A program made the position numbers and the translations under genes. Source: Hymenobacter daecheongensis DSM 21074 (GTDB taxonomy: Bacteria > Bacteroidota > Bacteroidia > Cytophagales > Hymenobacteraceae). From it: 64,000 nt of DNA. Each line of letters starts with the position of its first letter. Position 1 is the stretch's first letter. Below the pieces are notes generated by a model. That model was not told the origin of the DNA and did not search any database. It was given only the letters and a program-made list of their open reading frames with translations. Shown one piece after another: positions 34,983 to 43,395 of the stretch. The stretch is taken from positions 372,001 to 436,000 of the forward strand of contig NZ_FQYN01000002.1 in NCBI RefSeq assembly GCF_900141805.1, in the 5' to 3' direction.

Positions 34983-36627
34983 GGAGCTCGACGCGCTGTT
35001 TCGGCAAGGGGCCGGGCAGTATCCCGACGAACACAACCTGAGCGCATGGCTGGAGATGGAGCGCAAGCTCGATGCCGCCGCCGTGCGCGCGCAGGTACGC
35101 GGCAAAGTGCTCCGGATTTTTGCCCTGGAAACCGCCATACTTCTGCTTGCGCTGCTGGGCTGGCTGGGCTATTCTCGCTACTCAAACGTAGCACCAGTCA
35201 GGGCCGAAGCGGAAGCCAACCCTGCAAACTCCGCGCTGACAGCGGAAACGGCAACACCCCCCGCGCCGCACCGCGCCACCACGCGCCCTGGCCTGCGCGG
35301 AGCCGAGCAGGCCGGCCGGCATTCGGGCCCAAATTCGGCACTGACGACGCCTGCGGACCGCCCGTTGGCAAACCAACCCACGCGCCTCGCGGTGGCTTCA
35401 GCCGATCTGCTACGCACTCCCATGCGCCGCCGCGGGTGGCTGGTGGGGCCGGGCGCGGAGCCATCTGCCCGCCGCAGAGCCACCAGCGCAGAACCCGAAG
35501 CTCCCGTGGATGCGCCCGGCGCAGTGGCCCGGCACCGGGCCGCGTGGTCCTTCGGCGTAGCGCCGCTGGGGCCGGAAATCAGCCGCGTATCGGCTCAGCG
35601 TACGCGGCAGCCCGGCACTTCCCCGACGACGACGGTGGCAACTACGACGAAGGAAGCGGCTACCGCCACTGTGCTGGCAGGAGCAACAACTACGACGGGA
35701 GAAATGCCAACCATGACAAAAGGAGTAGCTGCTTTGACGGAAGTACCAGCTACTACGACGGAAGCAACAGCTACTACAACGGAAGCAACGGCGACTAAAA
35801 CGGCGGAAGTGCCAACTACGACGGAAGTAAAGGCGACTACGACGGCAGAAGCGGCAACTACCGTGACGGAAGCCGCGGAGGCCCCACAGGCCACGAATAC
35901 TGAGGTAGCCAGCGGCAGCGCCGCGGTGCTCCCGGCCGCGCCCGACTTGGCCGCAAATCAGGCCGCCACGCCCGTGCCGGCTCCCGATTCGGTGGTGGAA
36001 AAGCCGCGCCGGCAGGCGCCGCTGGCGGTTCCGCGCCTCAGCCTGGCCGTGCTGTATGCGCCGGAGCTGAGCACGGTGCGCTGGGCGCACTACACCACGC
36101 CGGGCAGCAACGTGGGGGCCATGCTAGAATACCGTCTCGCGCCCAGGTGGCGGCTGAGCGCCGGGGCCTTGCGCTCGGTGAAGCGCTACGCCGCCCGCGG
36201 CTCCGACTATCATCCGCCGGCCGGCTACTGGACACACCGCTACACCATTGATGAAATAGAAGCCACCTGCCGCATCATCGACTTACCGCTCAACCTGCGC
36301 TACGATGTGCTGCAGCGGCCCCAAACGGCCCTGTTTGCCGCCGTGGGCCTCTCCTCGCTGCTGATGCGCAACGAGGACTACCGCTACTACTATGAGCTGC
36401 AAAACCAGCCGGTGGTGCGCAAATGGAGCCTGCGCCGGGGCTCAAATCATTGGCTGAGCGTGCTGAACCTGTCGGCGGGCTATGAGCGGCGGCTGGGCGG
36501 GCGCTGGGCGGCGCAAGCCGAGCCATTTGTGAAAATTCCGCTGGGCGGGGTAGGCTTCGGCAAGGTGAAGCTGAGCAGCGCCGGCGCGTTTTTCTCCCTG
36601 AAGTATGCGTTGCCGACGGCCCGGTAG
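34957..36627 (+). CDS. Sigma-linked membrane protein with outer-membrane beta-barrel-like C-terminus
   Basis: 556 residues. Residues 1-50 are cytoplasmic (DEELDALFRQGAGQYPDEHN), followed by a membrane helix (FALETAILLLALLGWLGY). Then comes a long low-complexity linker, strongly Thr/Ala/Glu-rich from about 220 to 315. The C-terminal 200 residues look like an outer-membrane beta-barrel domain (RWRLSAGALRSVKRYAARG, LPLNLRYDVL, LSVLNLSAGYERRLGG). The N-terminal part resembles anti-sigma-like proteins coupled to ECF sigma factors. In the linker, codon usage fits another frame better than the encoded one. Start at 34957 or MSDEEL at 34972. Confidence 0.78.
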   Translation: MHTPDMSDEELDALFRQGAGQYPDEHNLSAWLEMERKLDAAAVRAQVRGKVLRIFALETAILLLALLGWLGYSRYSNVAPVRAEAEANPANSALTAETATPPAPHRATTRPGLRGAEQAGRHSGPNSALTTPADRPLANQPTRLAVASADLLRTPMRRRGWLVGPGAEPSARRRATSAEPEAPVDAPGAVARHRAAWSFGVAPLGPEISRVSAQRTRQPGTSPTTTVATTTKEAATATVLAGATTTTGEMPTMTKGVAALTEVPATTTEATATTTEATATKTAEVPTTTEVKATTTAEAATTVTEAAEAPQATNTEVASGSAAVLPAAPDLAANQAATPVPAPDSVVEKPRRQAPLAVPRLSLAVLYAPELSTVRWAHYTTPGSNVGAMLEYRLAPRWRLSAGALRSVKRYAARGSDYHPPAGYWTHRYTIDEIEATCRIIDLPLNLRYDVLQRPQTALFAAVGLSSLLMRNEDYRYYYELQNQPVVRKWSLRRGSNHWLSVLNLSAGYERRLGGRWAAQAEPFVKIPLGGVGFGKVKLSSAGAFFSLKYALPTAR

Positions 36628-36699
36628 CGGGGCCGCAACCAGCCGCGGGCGCTGTCTTTGCTCACTACTACGCTTTCATTTTCTTCATTTGCTGTCAAT

Positions 36700-37071
36700 A
36701 TGCTGAGTCGTCGTTTTTTCCTGCTGTTGCTGCTGCTGAGCGCGGGCAGCTGCGCGTATGACAATGCCGAGGAGCTGCTCGAACGCAACCCGCCGCCGGT
36801 GTGCGAGGATGTGGCCGTGACCTACAGCGGCATCATTTCCCCGCTGCTGGACCAGCACTGCCGCAGCTGTCACAACCGCCAGGACCGCCAGGGCAACATT
36901 GACTTGGATGGCCACCAGGCCGCGAAACGCTACGCCGACAACGGCCTGCTGGTGGGCGTTACGAGCCACGCGCTGGGCTTCGAGCCCATGCCCAAGAACG
37001 CGGCCAAGCTCTCCGACTGCGACCTGAGCCGCATCCGGAAATGGGTGGCCGCCGGCGCGCCCGACAACTAA
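36700..37071 (+). CDS. Cytochrome c-like lipoprotein
   Basis: 123 residues with a lipoprotein-type signal (RRFFLLLLLLSAGSC, Cys at about 18). One c-type heme site lies in DQHCRSCHNR, with a possible axial Met in FEPMPKN. The start at 36700 gives this signal peptide; codons from 36658 are probably not translated. A TTTG lies 23 bases upstream of a TTCATTTG -7-like box. It opens a three-gene cluster with YceI and DUF5777 proteins, suggesting a shared periplasmic redox or lipid-related role. Confidence 0.85.
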   Translation: MLSRRFFLLLLLLSAGSCAYDNAEELLERNPPPVCEDVAVTYSGIISPLLDQHCRSCHNRQDRQGNIDLDGHQAAKRYADNGLLVGVTSHALGFEPMPKNAAKLSDCDLSRIRKWVAAGAPDN

Positions 37072-37112
37072 TGCCCGCTGCTGCCTGATTTCTTTCCTGA
37101 GTTCTGCCCGCC

Positions 37113-37688
37113 ATGAAATACATGCTGATTTTTGCCCTGAGCCTGCTGCTGCTGCCCCCCGGCCGGGCGCAGAGCAAGTACTCGACCCGCGCCGGCCTGA
37201 TTACCTTCTTTTCCAGCGCCCCGCTCGAAGACATCGAGGCCCGCAACACGCAGGTGGCCGCCGTGCTGGACTTGAGCACCGGGCAAATGGCCTTCACGGT
37301 GCCCATGAAGGCGTTTCAGTTTCGGCGCAGTCTGATGCAGGAGCACTTCAACGAGAACTATGTGGAGTCGGATAAGTACCCGCAGGCTACGTTTACGGGC
37401 CGGGTGCTGAATTTTCAGCCGGGCCTGGGGCAGCCGGCAGGCCCCCAAGCCGTGCAGGTGGAAGGCGACCTGACCATTCACGGCGTGAAGCGCCGCATAA
37501 CGACCACCGGCACGCTGGAAGTGAAAAACAACCAGCTGCTGGTGCAGTCAAAATTCGTGGTGGCCCCCGCCGACTACAACATCCGAATTCCAGCCCTGGT
37601 GCGCGAGAACATTGCCAAAAGCGTAGCCGTGACCGTGGCCCTGACCTGCGGGCCGGTCGGGCCGCTGCAGGCCGTAAAGTCAAAATAA
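37113..37688 (+). CDS. YceI-family periplasmic protein
   Basis: 191 residues with a signal peptide (MLIFALSLLLLPPGRAQ) and one YceI domain, a lipocalin-like barrel that binds isoprenoid-type lipids. Typical segments are MQEHFNENYVESDKYPQATF and GDLTIHGVKRRI. The gene lies 41 bases after the cytochrome-like gene and six bases before the DUF5777 gene, so the three are almost certainly one operon. Confidence 0.93.
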   Translation: MKYMLIFALSLLLLPPGRAQSKYSTRAGLITFFSSAPLEDIEARNTQVAAVLDLSTGQMAFTVPMKAFQFRRSLMQEHFNENYVESDKYPQATFTGRVLNFQPGLGQPAGPQAVQVEGDLTIHGVKRRITTTGTLEVKNNQLLVQSKFVVAPADYNIRIPALVRENIAKSVAVTVALTCGPVGPLQAVKSK

Positions 37689-37693
37689 CGCCT

Positions 37694-38599
37694 ATGCAAC
37701 CCGCAATCCGCCTTTTTGCCGCTCTGCTGCTGGCCGCCCTGCTCGGCCACGCCGCGCCCGCCGCCGCCCAAACCGACCTGCTAAAGGAGCTGGAAACTCA
37801 GCGTCCCGACAGCCTGCCGCCCGCCCGCGACATCACGCTGGCCACCTTCAAGGGCACGCACATTATCAACTCCCAGTCGGTGGAAACGCCGGGTCAGGGC
37901 ACGCTCCTGTTTCTGATTCAGCACCGGTTTGGAGCGCTCAACAGCGGGGCTTACGAGTTTTTCGGGCTCGATCAGGCCGTGCTGCGGCTCAGCTTCGAAT
38001 ACGGCCTGACTGACCGGCTGACAGTGGGCGTGGGCCGGGGCTCGATGGAAAAAACCTTCGACGGCTTCCTGAAATACCGCGCCCTACGCCAAAGCGACGG
38101 TGCCCGCGCCATGCCGGTGTCGGTTACGCTGCTGGCCAGTTCGGCCCTCACGTCGTTGCGGTTTCCGGCCGCGGAGCGCAGCTTTGCCAGCCGCCTCGCC
38201 TACACTTATCAGGCGCTGGTGGCCCGCAAAATCAGCCCGGCGCTGTCGGTGCAGCTCATGCCCACGGTCATTCACCGCAACTTCGTGGACACGCGCCGCG
38301 CCCAGAACGACGTGTATGCCCTCGGCGGGGCGTTTCGCCAGAAGCTCACCAAGCGCGTGGCCCTCACCGCCGACTATTTCTACCTGCTGCCCGGAGCCAC
38401 CGCCGACGAGTTCCGCAACCCCATCGGCCTAGGCTTCGACATCGAAACCGGCGGCCACGTGTTTCAGCTGCACTTCACCAACTCGCAGGGCATGATCGAG
38501 AAATTCTTCATCCCCGAAACCCGCGGCCGGGTGTCCAATGGCGACATCTTCTTCGGATTCAACGTGGTGCGGGCCTTCACGGTGAAGGACCGGCGGTAG
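37694..38599 (+). CDS. DUF5777 family beta-barrel protein
   Basis: 301 residues with a signal peptide ending near AAPAAAQ and a body of alternating beta strands typical of an outer-membrane or periplasmic barrel (LFLIQHRFGALNSGAYEFFG, LSFEYGLTDRLTVGVGRG, FQLHFTNSQGMIEKFFIPET). This pattern fits the DUF5777 family, often found beside YceI and heme proteins in Bacteroidota. Molecular function unknown. Last gene of its operon, ended by a bidirectional terminator. Confidence 0.87.
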   Translation: MQPAIRLFAALLLAALLGHAAPAAAQTDLLKELETQRPDSLPPARDITLATFKGTHIINSQSVETPGQGTLLFLIQHRFGALNSGAYEFFGLDQAVLRLSFEYGLTDRLTVGVGRGSMEKTFDGFLKYRALRQSDGARAMPVSVTLLASSALTSLRFPAAERSFASRLAYTYQALVARKISPALSVQLMPTVIHRNFVDTRRAQNDVYALGGAFRQKLTKRVALTADYFYLLPGATADEFRNPIGLGFDIETGGHVFQLHFTNSQGMIEKFFIPETRGRVSNGDIFFGFNVVRAFTVKDRR

Positions 38600-38612
38600 G
38601 GCCTCAGTCCCG

Positions 38613-38822
38613 GCTCCGGGACCTCACCCCCGGCCCCTCTCCTTGGGGAGAGGGGAGCCGAACGGCGCGGATACAGCGGAGTCGTCGGCTTCGCTCCAGA
38701 TAGATGAATTCGGTGCTATTTCAAAACACAAAAGCCCCCTGCTGCGCAGCAAGGGGCTTTTGTTCATTCTAACCGTCTGGTTCTCCTCTCCTATGGAGAA
38801 GGGCTGGGGTGAGGTTTCGGGA
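38613..38822. repeat. Inverted intergenic repeat (CCTCACCCC family) enclosing a terminator
   Basis: Left arm 38613-38656 and right arm 38782-38822 are imperfect inverted copies built on ACCTCACCCC...CTCTCC. They surround the terminator at 38728-38763 between two convergent genes. The right arm ends at the nfu stop codon. Confidence 0.7.
38728..38763. terminator. Bidirectional terminator
   Basis: Two 18-base arms (ACAAAAGCCCCCTGCTGC and its near complement, one mismatch) without a long loop, flanked by A and T runs, between convergent genes. Confidence 0.88.
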
Positions 38823-39449
38823 TTATACCGTGATGCCTTCGGCCACTACTTCCGTTACTTCCGGCACCATGCGCTTGAGCAGGTTTTCGATGCCCGATTT
38901 GAGCGTGACGGTAGCCGACGGGCAGCCCGAGCACGAGCCCTGCAGGTTCACCGTCACCACGCCGGCTTTGTAGGAGCGGAAGGTGATGTTGCCGCCGTCC
39001 TGCTCCACGGCGGGGCGCACGTAGTTTTCGAGCAGGTCGATGACTTTCTGGCTGATCTGCTGATCCTGCTCCGAGGCGTCGCCGGTGGCGGCGGCGTGCT
39101 GGGCGGCCTGCTGCTCGGCGGCGGGGTCTACGGTGAAAATCGGGCCGTTGGCCTCAATGTACGACTTCAGGAAAGTGCGCAGCTCGGGGATGAGGTGTGT
39201 CCAGGTGAGGTCAGAGTTCTTGGTGATGGTGACGAAGTTGGCGGCAATGAAAACGCGGCCTACGTAGTCGAAATTGAACAGCTCCTGGGCCAGCGGCGAA
39301 TTGGCGGCGGCTTCCAGGTTTGGGTAGTCCACGCTCACCCCGTCGCTGAGCAGCAGCGAGTTGAGCACGAACTTCATGGATTCGGGGTTGGGGCTGGCTT
39401 CGGCATAAATGGAAACCGGAGCGGCGGGAGCAGTGAAGGTATCAGCCAT
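38823..39449 (-). CDS. NifU-family iron-sulfur scaffold protein (Nfu type)
   Basis: 208 residues. An Nfu N-terminal domain (YAEASPNPESMKFVLN, SPLAQELFNFDYVGRVFI) is followed by a NifU C-terminal domain with the cluster-binding CxxC in GSCSGCPSATVTL. It carries or delivers Fe-S clusters to target proteins. The start MADTFTAP (39449) is chosen; the upstream 40 codons overlap the promoter area. An exact -7 box lies 96 bases upstream, so it is separately expressed from aroC. Confidence 0.94.
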   Translation of the reverse strand: MADTFTAPAAPVSIYAEASPNPESMKFVLNSLLLSDGVSVDYPNLEAAANSPLAQELFNFDYVGRVFIAANFVTITKNSDLTWTHLIPELRTFLKSYIEANGPIFTVDPAAEQQAAQHAAATGDASEQDQQISQKVIDLLENYVRPAVEQDGGNITFRSYKAGVVTVNLQGSCSGCPSATVTLKSGIENLLKRMVPEVTEVVAEGITV

Positions 39450-39545
39450 GTTTGAAGGACTTGGAGACGAAGGGAAAACGGCGCGGCACGCCGACAAAAA
39501 CGCTAACACGCGCGGCAGTGAAACCATGCCGGGCGCTGGATGTTG

Positions 39546-39553
39546 CAAAGGTA
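39546..39553 (-). promoter_or_regulatory. -7 box (TACCTTTG) for nfu
   Basis: Exact TAnnTTTG on the minus strand between the aroC stop and the nfu start. No clear -33 element. Confidence 0.5.
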
Positions 39554-39580
39554 CGCAAGGAATCAGCACGGGGCCCGCGC

Positions 39581-40660
39581 CTACACCCGGCTGGCCCGCG
39601 CCCGCAGCACCATATCGGCCAGCACCAGGTTGGTCATGGCATCCACGATGGGCACGGCGCGGGGCAGCACGCAGGGGTCGTGGCGGCCTTTGCCGGCCAA
39701 GGTTATTTCCTCGCCCTGGTCGTTGATGGTAGCCTGGGGCTGCAGGATGGTAGCCACGGGCTTGAATGCGACCCGGAAATAAATATCCTGCCCGTTGCTG
39801 ATGCCGCCCTGAATGCCGCCCGAGTGGTTGGTGCGGGTGCGCACGGCTCCAGCCTCGTCGGTATAAAAAGCGTCGTTGTGCTCGGAGCCGAACAGCAGCG
39901 TGCCCGCGAAGCCGGAGCCATATTCGAAGCCCTTCACGGCATTGATGCTCAGCATGGCCTTGCCCAACTCGGCGTGCAGCTTATCGAACACCGGCTCGCC
40001 CAGCCCGGCGGGCACGCCCAGCGCCACGCCCGTCACGATGCCGCCCACCGTATCGTGCCGGTCGCGGGTCTGGCGGATGAGGGCGGCCATGCGCTCGGCG
40101 GTTTCGGGGTGGGGGCAGCGCACGGGGTTGGTGTCGGTCAGGCCGAGGTCGAGCTGCTCGTAGCCCACCGGCACCGCCACCGCTCCCACCTGCGACACGT
40201 AGCTCTGGGCTGTGATGCCGACCGTGCGCAGAAAAGCCGCCGCTACGGCCCCGGCGGCCACGCGGGCGGCGGTTTCGCGAGCCGAGCTGCGGCCCCCGCC
40301 GCGGTAGTCGCGGCGGCCGTATTTCTGGTCGTAGGTATAGTCGGCATGCGAGGGGCGGTAGGCGTGCTCGATGTGGGAATAATCGTGGCTGGCCTGGTCC
40401 TGGTTGCGAATGAGCAAGCCAATGGGCGTGCCGGTAGTGAGGCCCCCAAACAGCCCCGAAAGCACCTCTACCTGGTCGGCTTCCTTACGCGGCGTGGTCA
40501 GGTCGCTCTGGCCCGGCCGGCGGCGGTCCAGCGCCCGCTGAATCTCCTCGGTTTCGATAGCTACCCCGGCCGGGCACCCGTCAATAATCACCCCAATGCC
40601 CACCCCGTGCGACTCGCCAAACGTGGTAATGCGAAAAACGGAGCCGAAAGAATTACTCAT
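39581..40660 (-). CDS. aroC: Chorismate synthase
   Basis: 359 residues. It converts 5-enolpyruvylshikimate 3-phosphate to chorismate using reduced FMN, the last common step of aromatic synthesis. Signatures are [15 protein letters not shown], the RRRPGQS segment, [25 protein letters not shown] (in stretches) and [11 protein letters not shown]. The start [10 protein letters not shown] (40660) is the family start. A 48-codon extension to 40804 is purely translated intergenic repeat and is rejected. No other aro genes are adjacent. Confidence 0.97.
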   Translation of the reverse strand: MSNSFGSVFRITTFGESHGVGIGVIIDGCPAGVAIETEEIQRALDRRRPGQSDLTTPRKEADQVEVLSGLFGGLTTGTPIGLLIRNQDQASHDYSHIEHAYRPSHADYTYDQKYGRRDYRGGGRSSARETAARVAAGAVAAAFLRTVGITAQSYVSQVGAVAVPVGYEQLDLGLTDTNPVRCPHPETAERMAALIRQTRDRHDTVGGIVTGVALGVPAGLGEPVFDKLHAELGKAMLSINAVKGFEYGSGFAGTLLFGSEHNDAFYTDEAGAVRTRTNHSGGIQGGISNGQDIYFRVAFKPVATILQPQATINDQGEEITLAGKGRHDPCVLPRAVPIVDAMTNLVLADMVLRARASRV

Positions 40661-40863
40661 GAGGTGGTGGAGTTGTGAAATGGTGAAATGGTGAAATAGT
40701 GAAATAGTGAGATGGTGAAATAGTGAGATGGTGAAATAGTGAGATGGTGAGATGGTGAAATGGTGAGTTTGATGTCCGGTTTGCGCTTGATGCGCCACTT
40801 GCACGAACTGAACATCAAACTCACCATTTCACCATTTCACTATTTCACCATCTCACCATCTCA
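40661..40863. repeat. Octamer-array inverted repeat (GTGARATR units)
   Basis: The left part (about 40661-40775) is a tandem array of roughly a dozen 8-base units (GTGAAATA, GTGAGATG and variants). The right part (about 40810-40863) is an inverted, shorter copy, starting at ACATCAAACTCACC. The repeat abuts the aroC start codon on one side and includes the batD stop codon on the other. Same family as 29043-29146. Confidence 0.88.
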
Positions 40864-42390
40864 CCGGCTGCGCCACCGGCTGAAGATGGCTACGGCTAGT
40901 AGCACGGCCAGAATGATGTTGGCGTACAGGCGCACTTGGCGGTACTCATTCAGCGGGCGCAGCGTGTTGTCGGCCGTGTTCAGCACCTCCTTGTAAAAGG
41001 GATCGGCAGGCAATGAGTCGAAGGTAGCAAGGCGCTGGGCGGCTCCGCCGATGCGGGGGTGCAGCCCGGAGTGCAGCGTGTCGTAGCGAGCAGTGGCGGG
41101 GTTGAAAACGACCAGCGCAAACAATGTATCCAGGGGCAGCGGGCCGGGCTGGCGGGCCACCAGGCGGTAGCTGAACTGCTTGCTGCCTCCCACACGCCCG
41201 GCCTGGCGGGTCAGGTTTTGCTCCACTTCGGGGCCGTATACTTCCAGCGTGGGCCCGGTCGCCACCGTTGGGGCCGACAGTGCCGCTAGGTTGCCCTCGC
41301 CTTCTACCACAAATCCGTAGCGAAACGCCTCGCCCGTGCGGAACGCCGTGCGGTCGATGGTTTCGAGCAGCCGGAACTCGCCCACCGGCACCTGGTCGCG
41401 CAGCGGGTGTGGCGGCAGCGGTTTCACCTCAATGGTGCGCGGCTGCGAGAGGTACGTTTTATAGCCGGCCAGGCGATTGTCGAGGCCCTCGGCGGGCTTT
41501 TTGGCCACGCGGTACTTTATCATCTGCAGCGGCACGGCCGGAAACGTGAGCGGCTGGGCGTTCAGCGGGTAGAGCATAGCCTCGTAGAGGCGGTAGCGCA
41601 GATACTGCTTGCCGCCGGCCGTCACGGTTTCGGGCTCTATTTCCTGCTCGTTGAACGACTCTTCCCACACCGTGCGCTGGCGCAGCTGCCGCAGGATGGC
41701 CGGCAGCTGCCGCGTCAGGTCGTAGAAGTTGAGCAGGCCCTGATCGGCGGGCGTGAGGTAGAAATACAGCCCGATGTGCACGCCCTCGCCCACAAATACG
41801 CTCATTTTGTCGGGCACCAGGGCCAGAAACGCCTGGTCCTGCAGCTCCACGTACTCCTGGGGCTTGGGCTTGCCGAAAAGCTGATCGAGCAGGCCTAGGC
41901 CCTGCACCGGGCCGGGTGCCGGAGCCGCCGCGGCCGGCTGGCTCACCACGCGCACCGCGCCGCCGCCCGAGCGTACGGTGAGGCCGTTGATGGTCATCGT
42001 GAACGGCTTGAGCACGTAGTCGCCCTCGCCGTAGGCCGCGTAGCGCTGCGTAATGGTCAGCTCGACGGACGTTTTGCCATTCACGATGCGCGTGGTGGTC
42101 GTGCTGGACTTGCCGCTTTTCTTGAACCCCTCCAAATCCGGAAAGGCCGAATACTTCTCCAGCGCGGCCCCACGCAGTCGAAAGCTGATGGTGTAGTACT
42201 CATTAATAGAAAGCTGCGGGCGGCCCAGCACAATATCGGCCTCGGCGGCGCTGGTCGGGGCGGGCGGGGCGGGGGCCGGCTGCGCGGGAGCCGCGGGGGG
42301 CACGGTCTGAGCCCGTGGCGCGCCTGCCGCCCCGAGCCAGAGCAGAAGCAGGAAGCAAACAAAACGCACTGGTACAGCCATAGCAAACAT
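40861..42390 (-). CDS. BatD family protein (oxygen-tolerance operon type)
   Basis: 509 residues with a signal peptide (FVCFLLLLWLGAAGAPRAQ), a Pro/Ala-rich segment, beta-rich domains (YYTISFRLRGAALEKYSAF, FVGEGVHIGLYFYLTP) and one C-terminal membrane helix (LYANIILAVLLAVAIF) with a short basic tail. This matches BatD, a periplasmic membrane-anchored component of bat gene sets. Here it is alone, without batA, B, C or E beside it. Start at 42390 or MAVPVRF at 42381. Its stop codon sits inside an intergenic repeat. Confidence 0.87.
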   Translation of the reverse strand: MFAMAVPVRFVCFLLLLWLGAAGAPRAQTVPPAAPAQPAPAPPAPTSAAEADIVLGRPQLSINEYYTISFRLRGAALEKYSAFPDLEGFKKSGKSSTTTTRIVNGKTSVELTITQRYAAYGEGDYVLKPFTMTINGLTVRSGGGAVRVVSQPAAAAPAPGPVQGLGLLDQLFGKPKPQEYVELQDQAFLALVPDKMSVFVGEGVHIGLYFYLTPADQGLLNFYDLTRQLPAILRQLRQRTVWEESFNEQEIEPETVTAGGKQYLRYRLYEAMLYPLNAQPLTFPAVPLQMIKYRVAKKPAEGLDNRLAGYKTYLSQPRTIEVKPLPPHPLRDQVPVGEFRLLETIDRTAFRTGEAFRYGFVVEGEGNLAALSAPTVATGPTLEVYGPEVEQNLTRQAGRVGGSKQFSYRLVARQPGPLPLDTLFALVVFNPATARYDTLHSGLHPRIGGAAQRLATFDSLPADPFYKEVLNTADNTLRPLNEYRQVRLYANIILAVLLAVAIFSRWRSR

Positions 42391-42403
42391 TTCCCGACGG
42401 CCT

Positions 42404-42436
42404 CAAAGCTACGCAAAAAGCCTGCTGAGCCCGACA
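42404..42436 (-). promoter_or_regulatory. Promoter for batD (TTG and TAGCTTTG)
   Basis: Minus strand: exact -7 TAGCTTTG at 42404-42411, -33 TTG at 42434-42436, 22-base spacer. The leader would be very short. Confidence 0.6.
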
Positions 42437-42640
42437 ATGCCCGCTTATGGCTGGCCGGCATTCTTATATAGCCGCAATTGCATACAAAAAATTCGGGAGC
42501 TTGTCAATCCGTTTTTTCGGCTCGCCCGTAAATGCCTTTCAAATCTCCTTCTGCTTCCGGGCTTTATTCAAGAAAACGACCTTTTCAGGCCGCTGTAGAA
42601 GCATTTTACCTTTTCTTCTCACCCTAACTGTTCCTAACCC

Positions 42641-43366
42641 ATGTCCAAAATCCTCAACTCCGGCGGGGACGAAGCGGAATTCGCTAAGCCGCTCTACGTG
42701 CCGATCAAGCGTCGCTCGTTCTTCATGTATGCCGGCGCTACCGCCGGAGCCACCGCCCTGCTGCTCTCGGGCTGCGACGATGATAACGTAGATCCGGTAA
42801 CCCCGGCCGGCACCGTGAGCCTGGGCTCCGGCGATGTAGGTGTGCTGAACTTCGCCTACGCCTTGGAACAGTTGGAAGCCGCGTTCTACGCGAAAGTCAA
42901 AGCCAGCCCGGCCAGCGACTTCTCTGCTGCCGAGAAAGACTATTTCTCGCAGGTAGCTGCTCACGAAGCCATTCACCGCGACTTTTTCAAGGCGGCCATC
43001 AACCGTGATGCCCCCGGCAAAATCATTCAGGACCTGACCCCAAACTTCGACAGCATCGACTTCACGAAGCGGGCCACGGTCCTCAGCGCCGCCAGAACTT
43101 TCGAGGATCTGGGCGTGCAGGCCTACAACGGCGCGGGCAAATACCTCAAGACGGCAGCTTACCTCGTCATTGCCGGCCAGATCGTTTCGGTAGAAGCGCG
43201 CCACGCGGCCTACGTCCGCGACCTGATTTCCAACGGCAGCTTCGCCGACGACTCCATCATCGACCCCGTTACCGGCCTCGATAAGGCGCTGGAGCCAGTG
43301 GATGTAATTGCCGCCGCCCAGGGCTTCATCAAAGAAAAGCTGGACGCTACCAGCGTTGGCAAGTAA
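42641..43366 (+). CDS. Exported ferritin-like lipoprotein (type A, copy 1)
   Basis: 241 residues. The N-terminus carries two Arg (IKRRSFFMYAGATAG) before a hydrophobic segment ending in a lipobox (LLLSGC), suggesting a Tat-exported lipoprotein. The rest is a four-helix ferritin-like domain with metal-ligand-like residues: LEQLEAAFYAKV, AHEAIHRDFFK, FEDLGVQAYNGAG and VSVEARHAAYVRD. This fits the Ferritin_2 family, also seen in desiccation-related proteins. A TACCTTTT box (42607-42614) precedes it. First gene of the A-B pair. Confidence 0.9.
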   Translation: MSKILNSGGDEAEFAKPLYVPIKRRSFFMYAGATAGATALLLSGCDDDNVDPVTPAGTVSLGSGDVGVLNFAYALEQLEAAFYAKVKASPASDFSAAEKDYFSQVAAHEAIHRDFFKAAINRDAPGKIIQDLTPNFDSIDFTKRATVLSAARTFEDLGVQAYNGAGKYLKTAAYLVIAGQIVSVEARHAAYVRDLISNGSFADDSIIDPVTGLDKALEPVDVIAAAQGFIKEKLDATSVGK

Positions 43367-43395
43367 TTTCTCCCTCCGTTTAACGACTCCTTATC

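Noticed and set aside
40661..40804. N-terminal extension of chorismate synthase
   Set aside because: The 48 extra codons are translated octamer repeat, and the conserved family start is MSNSFG at 40660.
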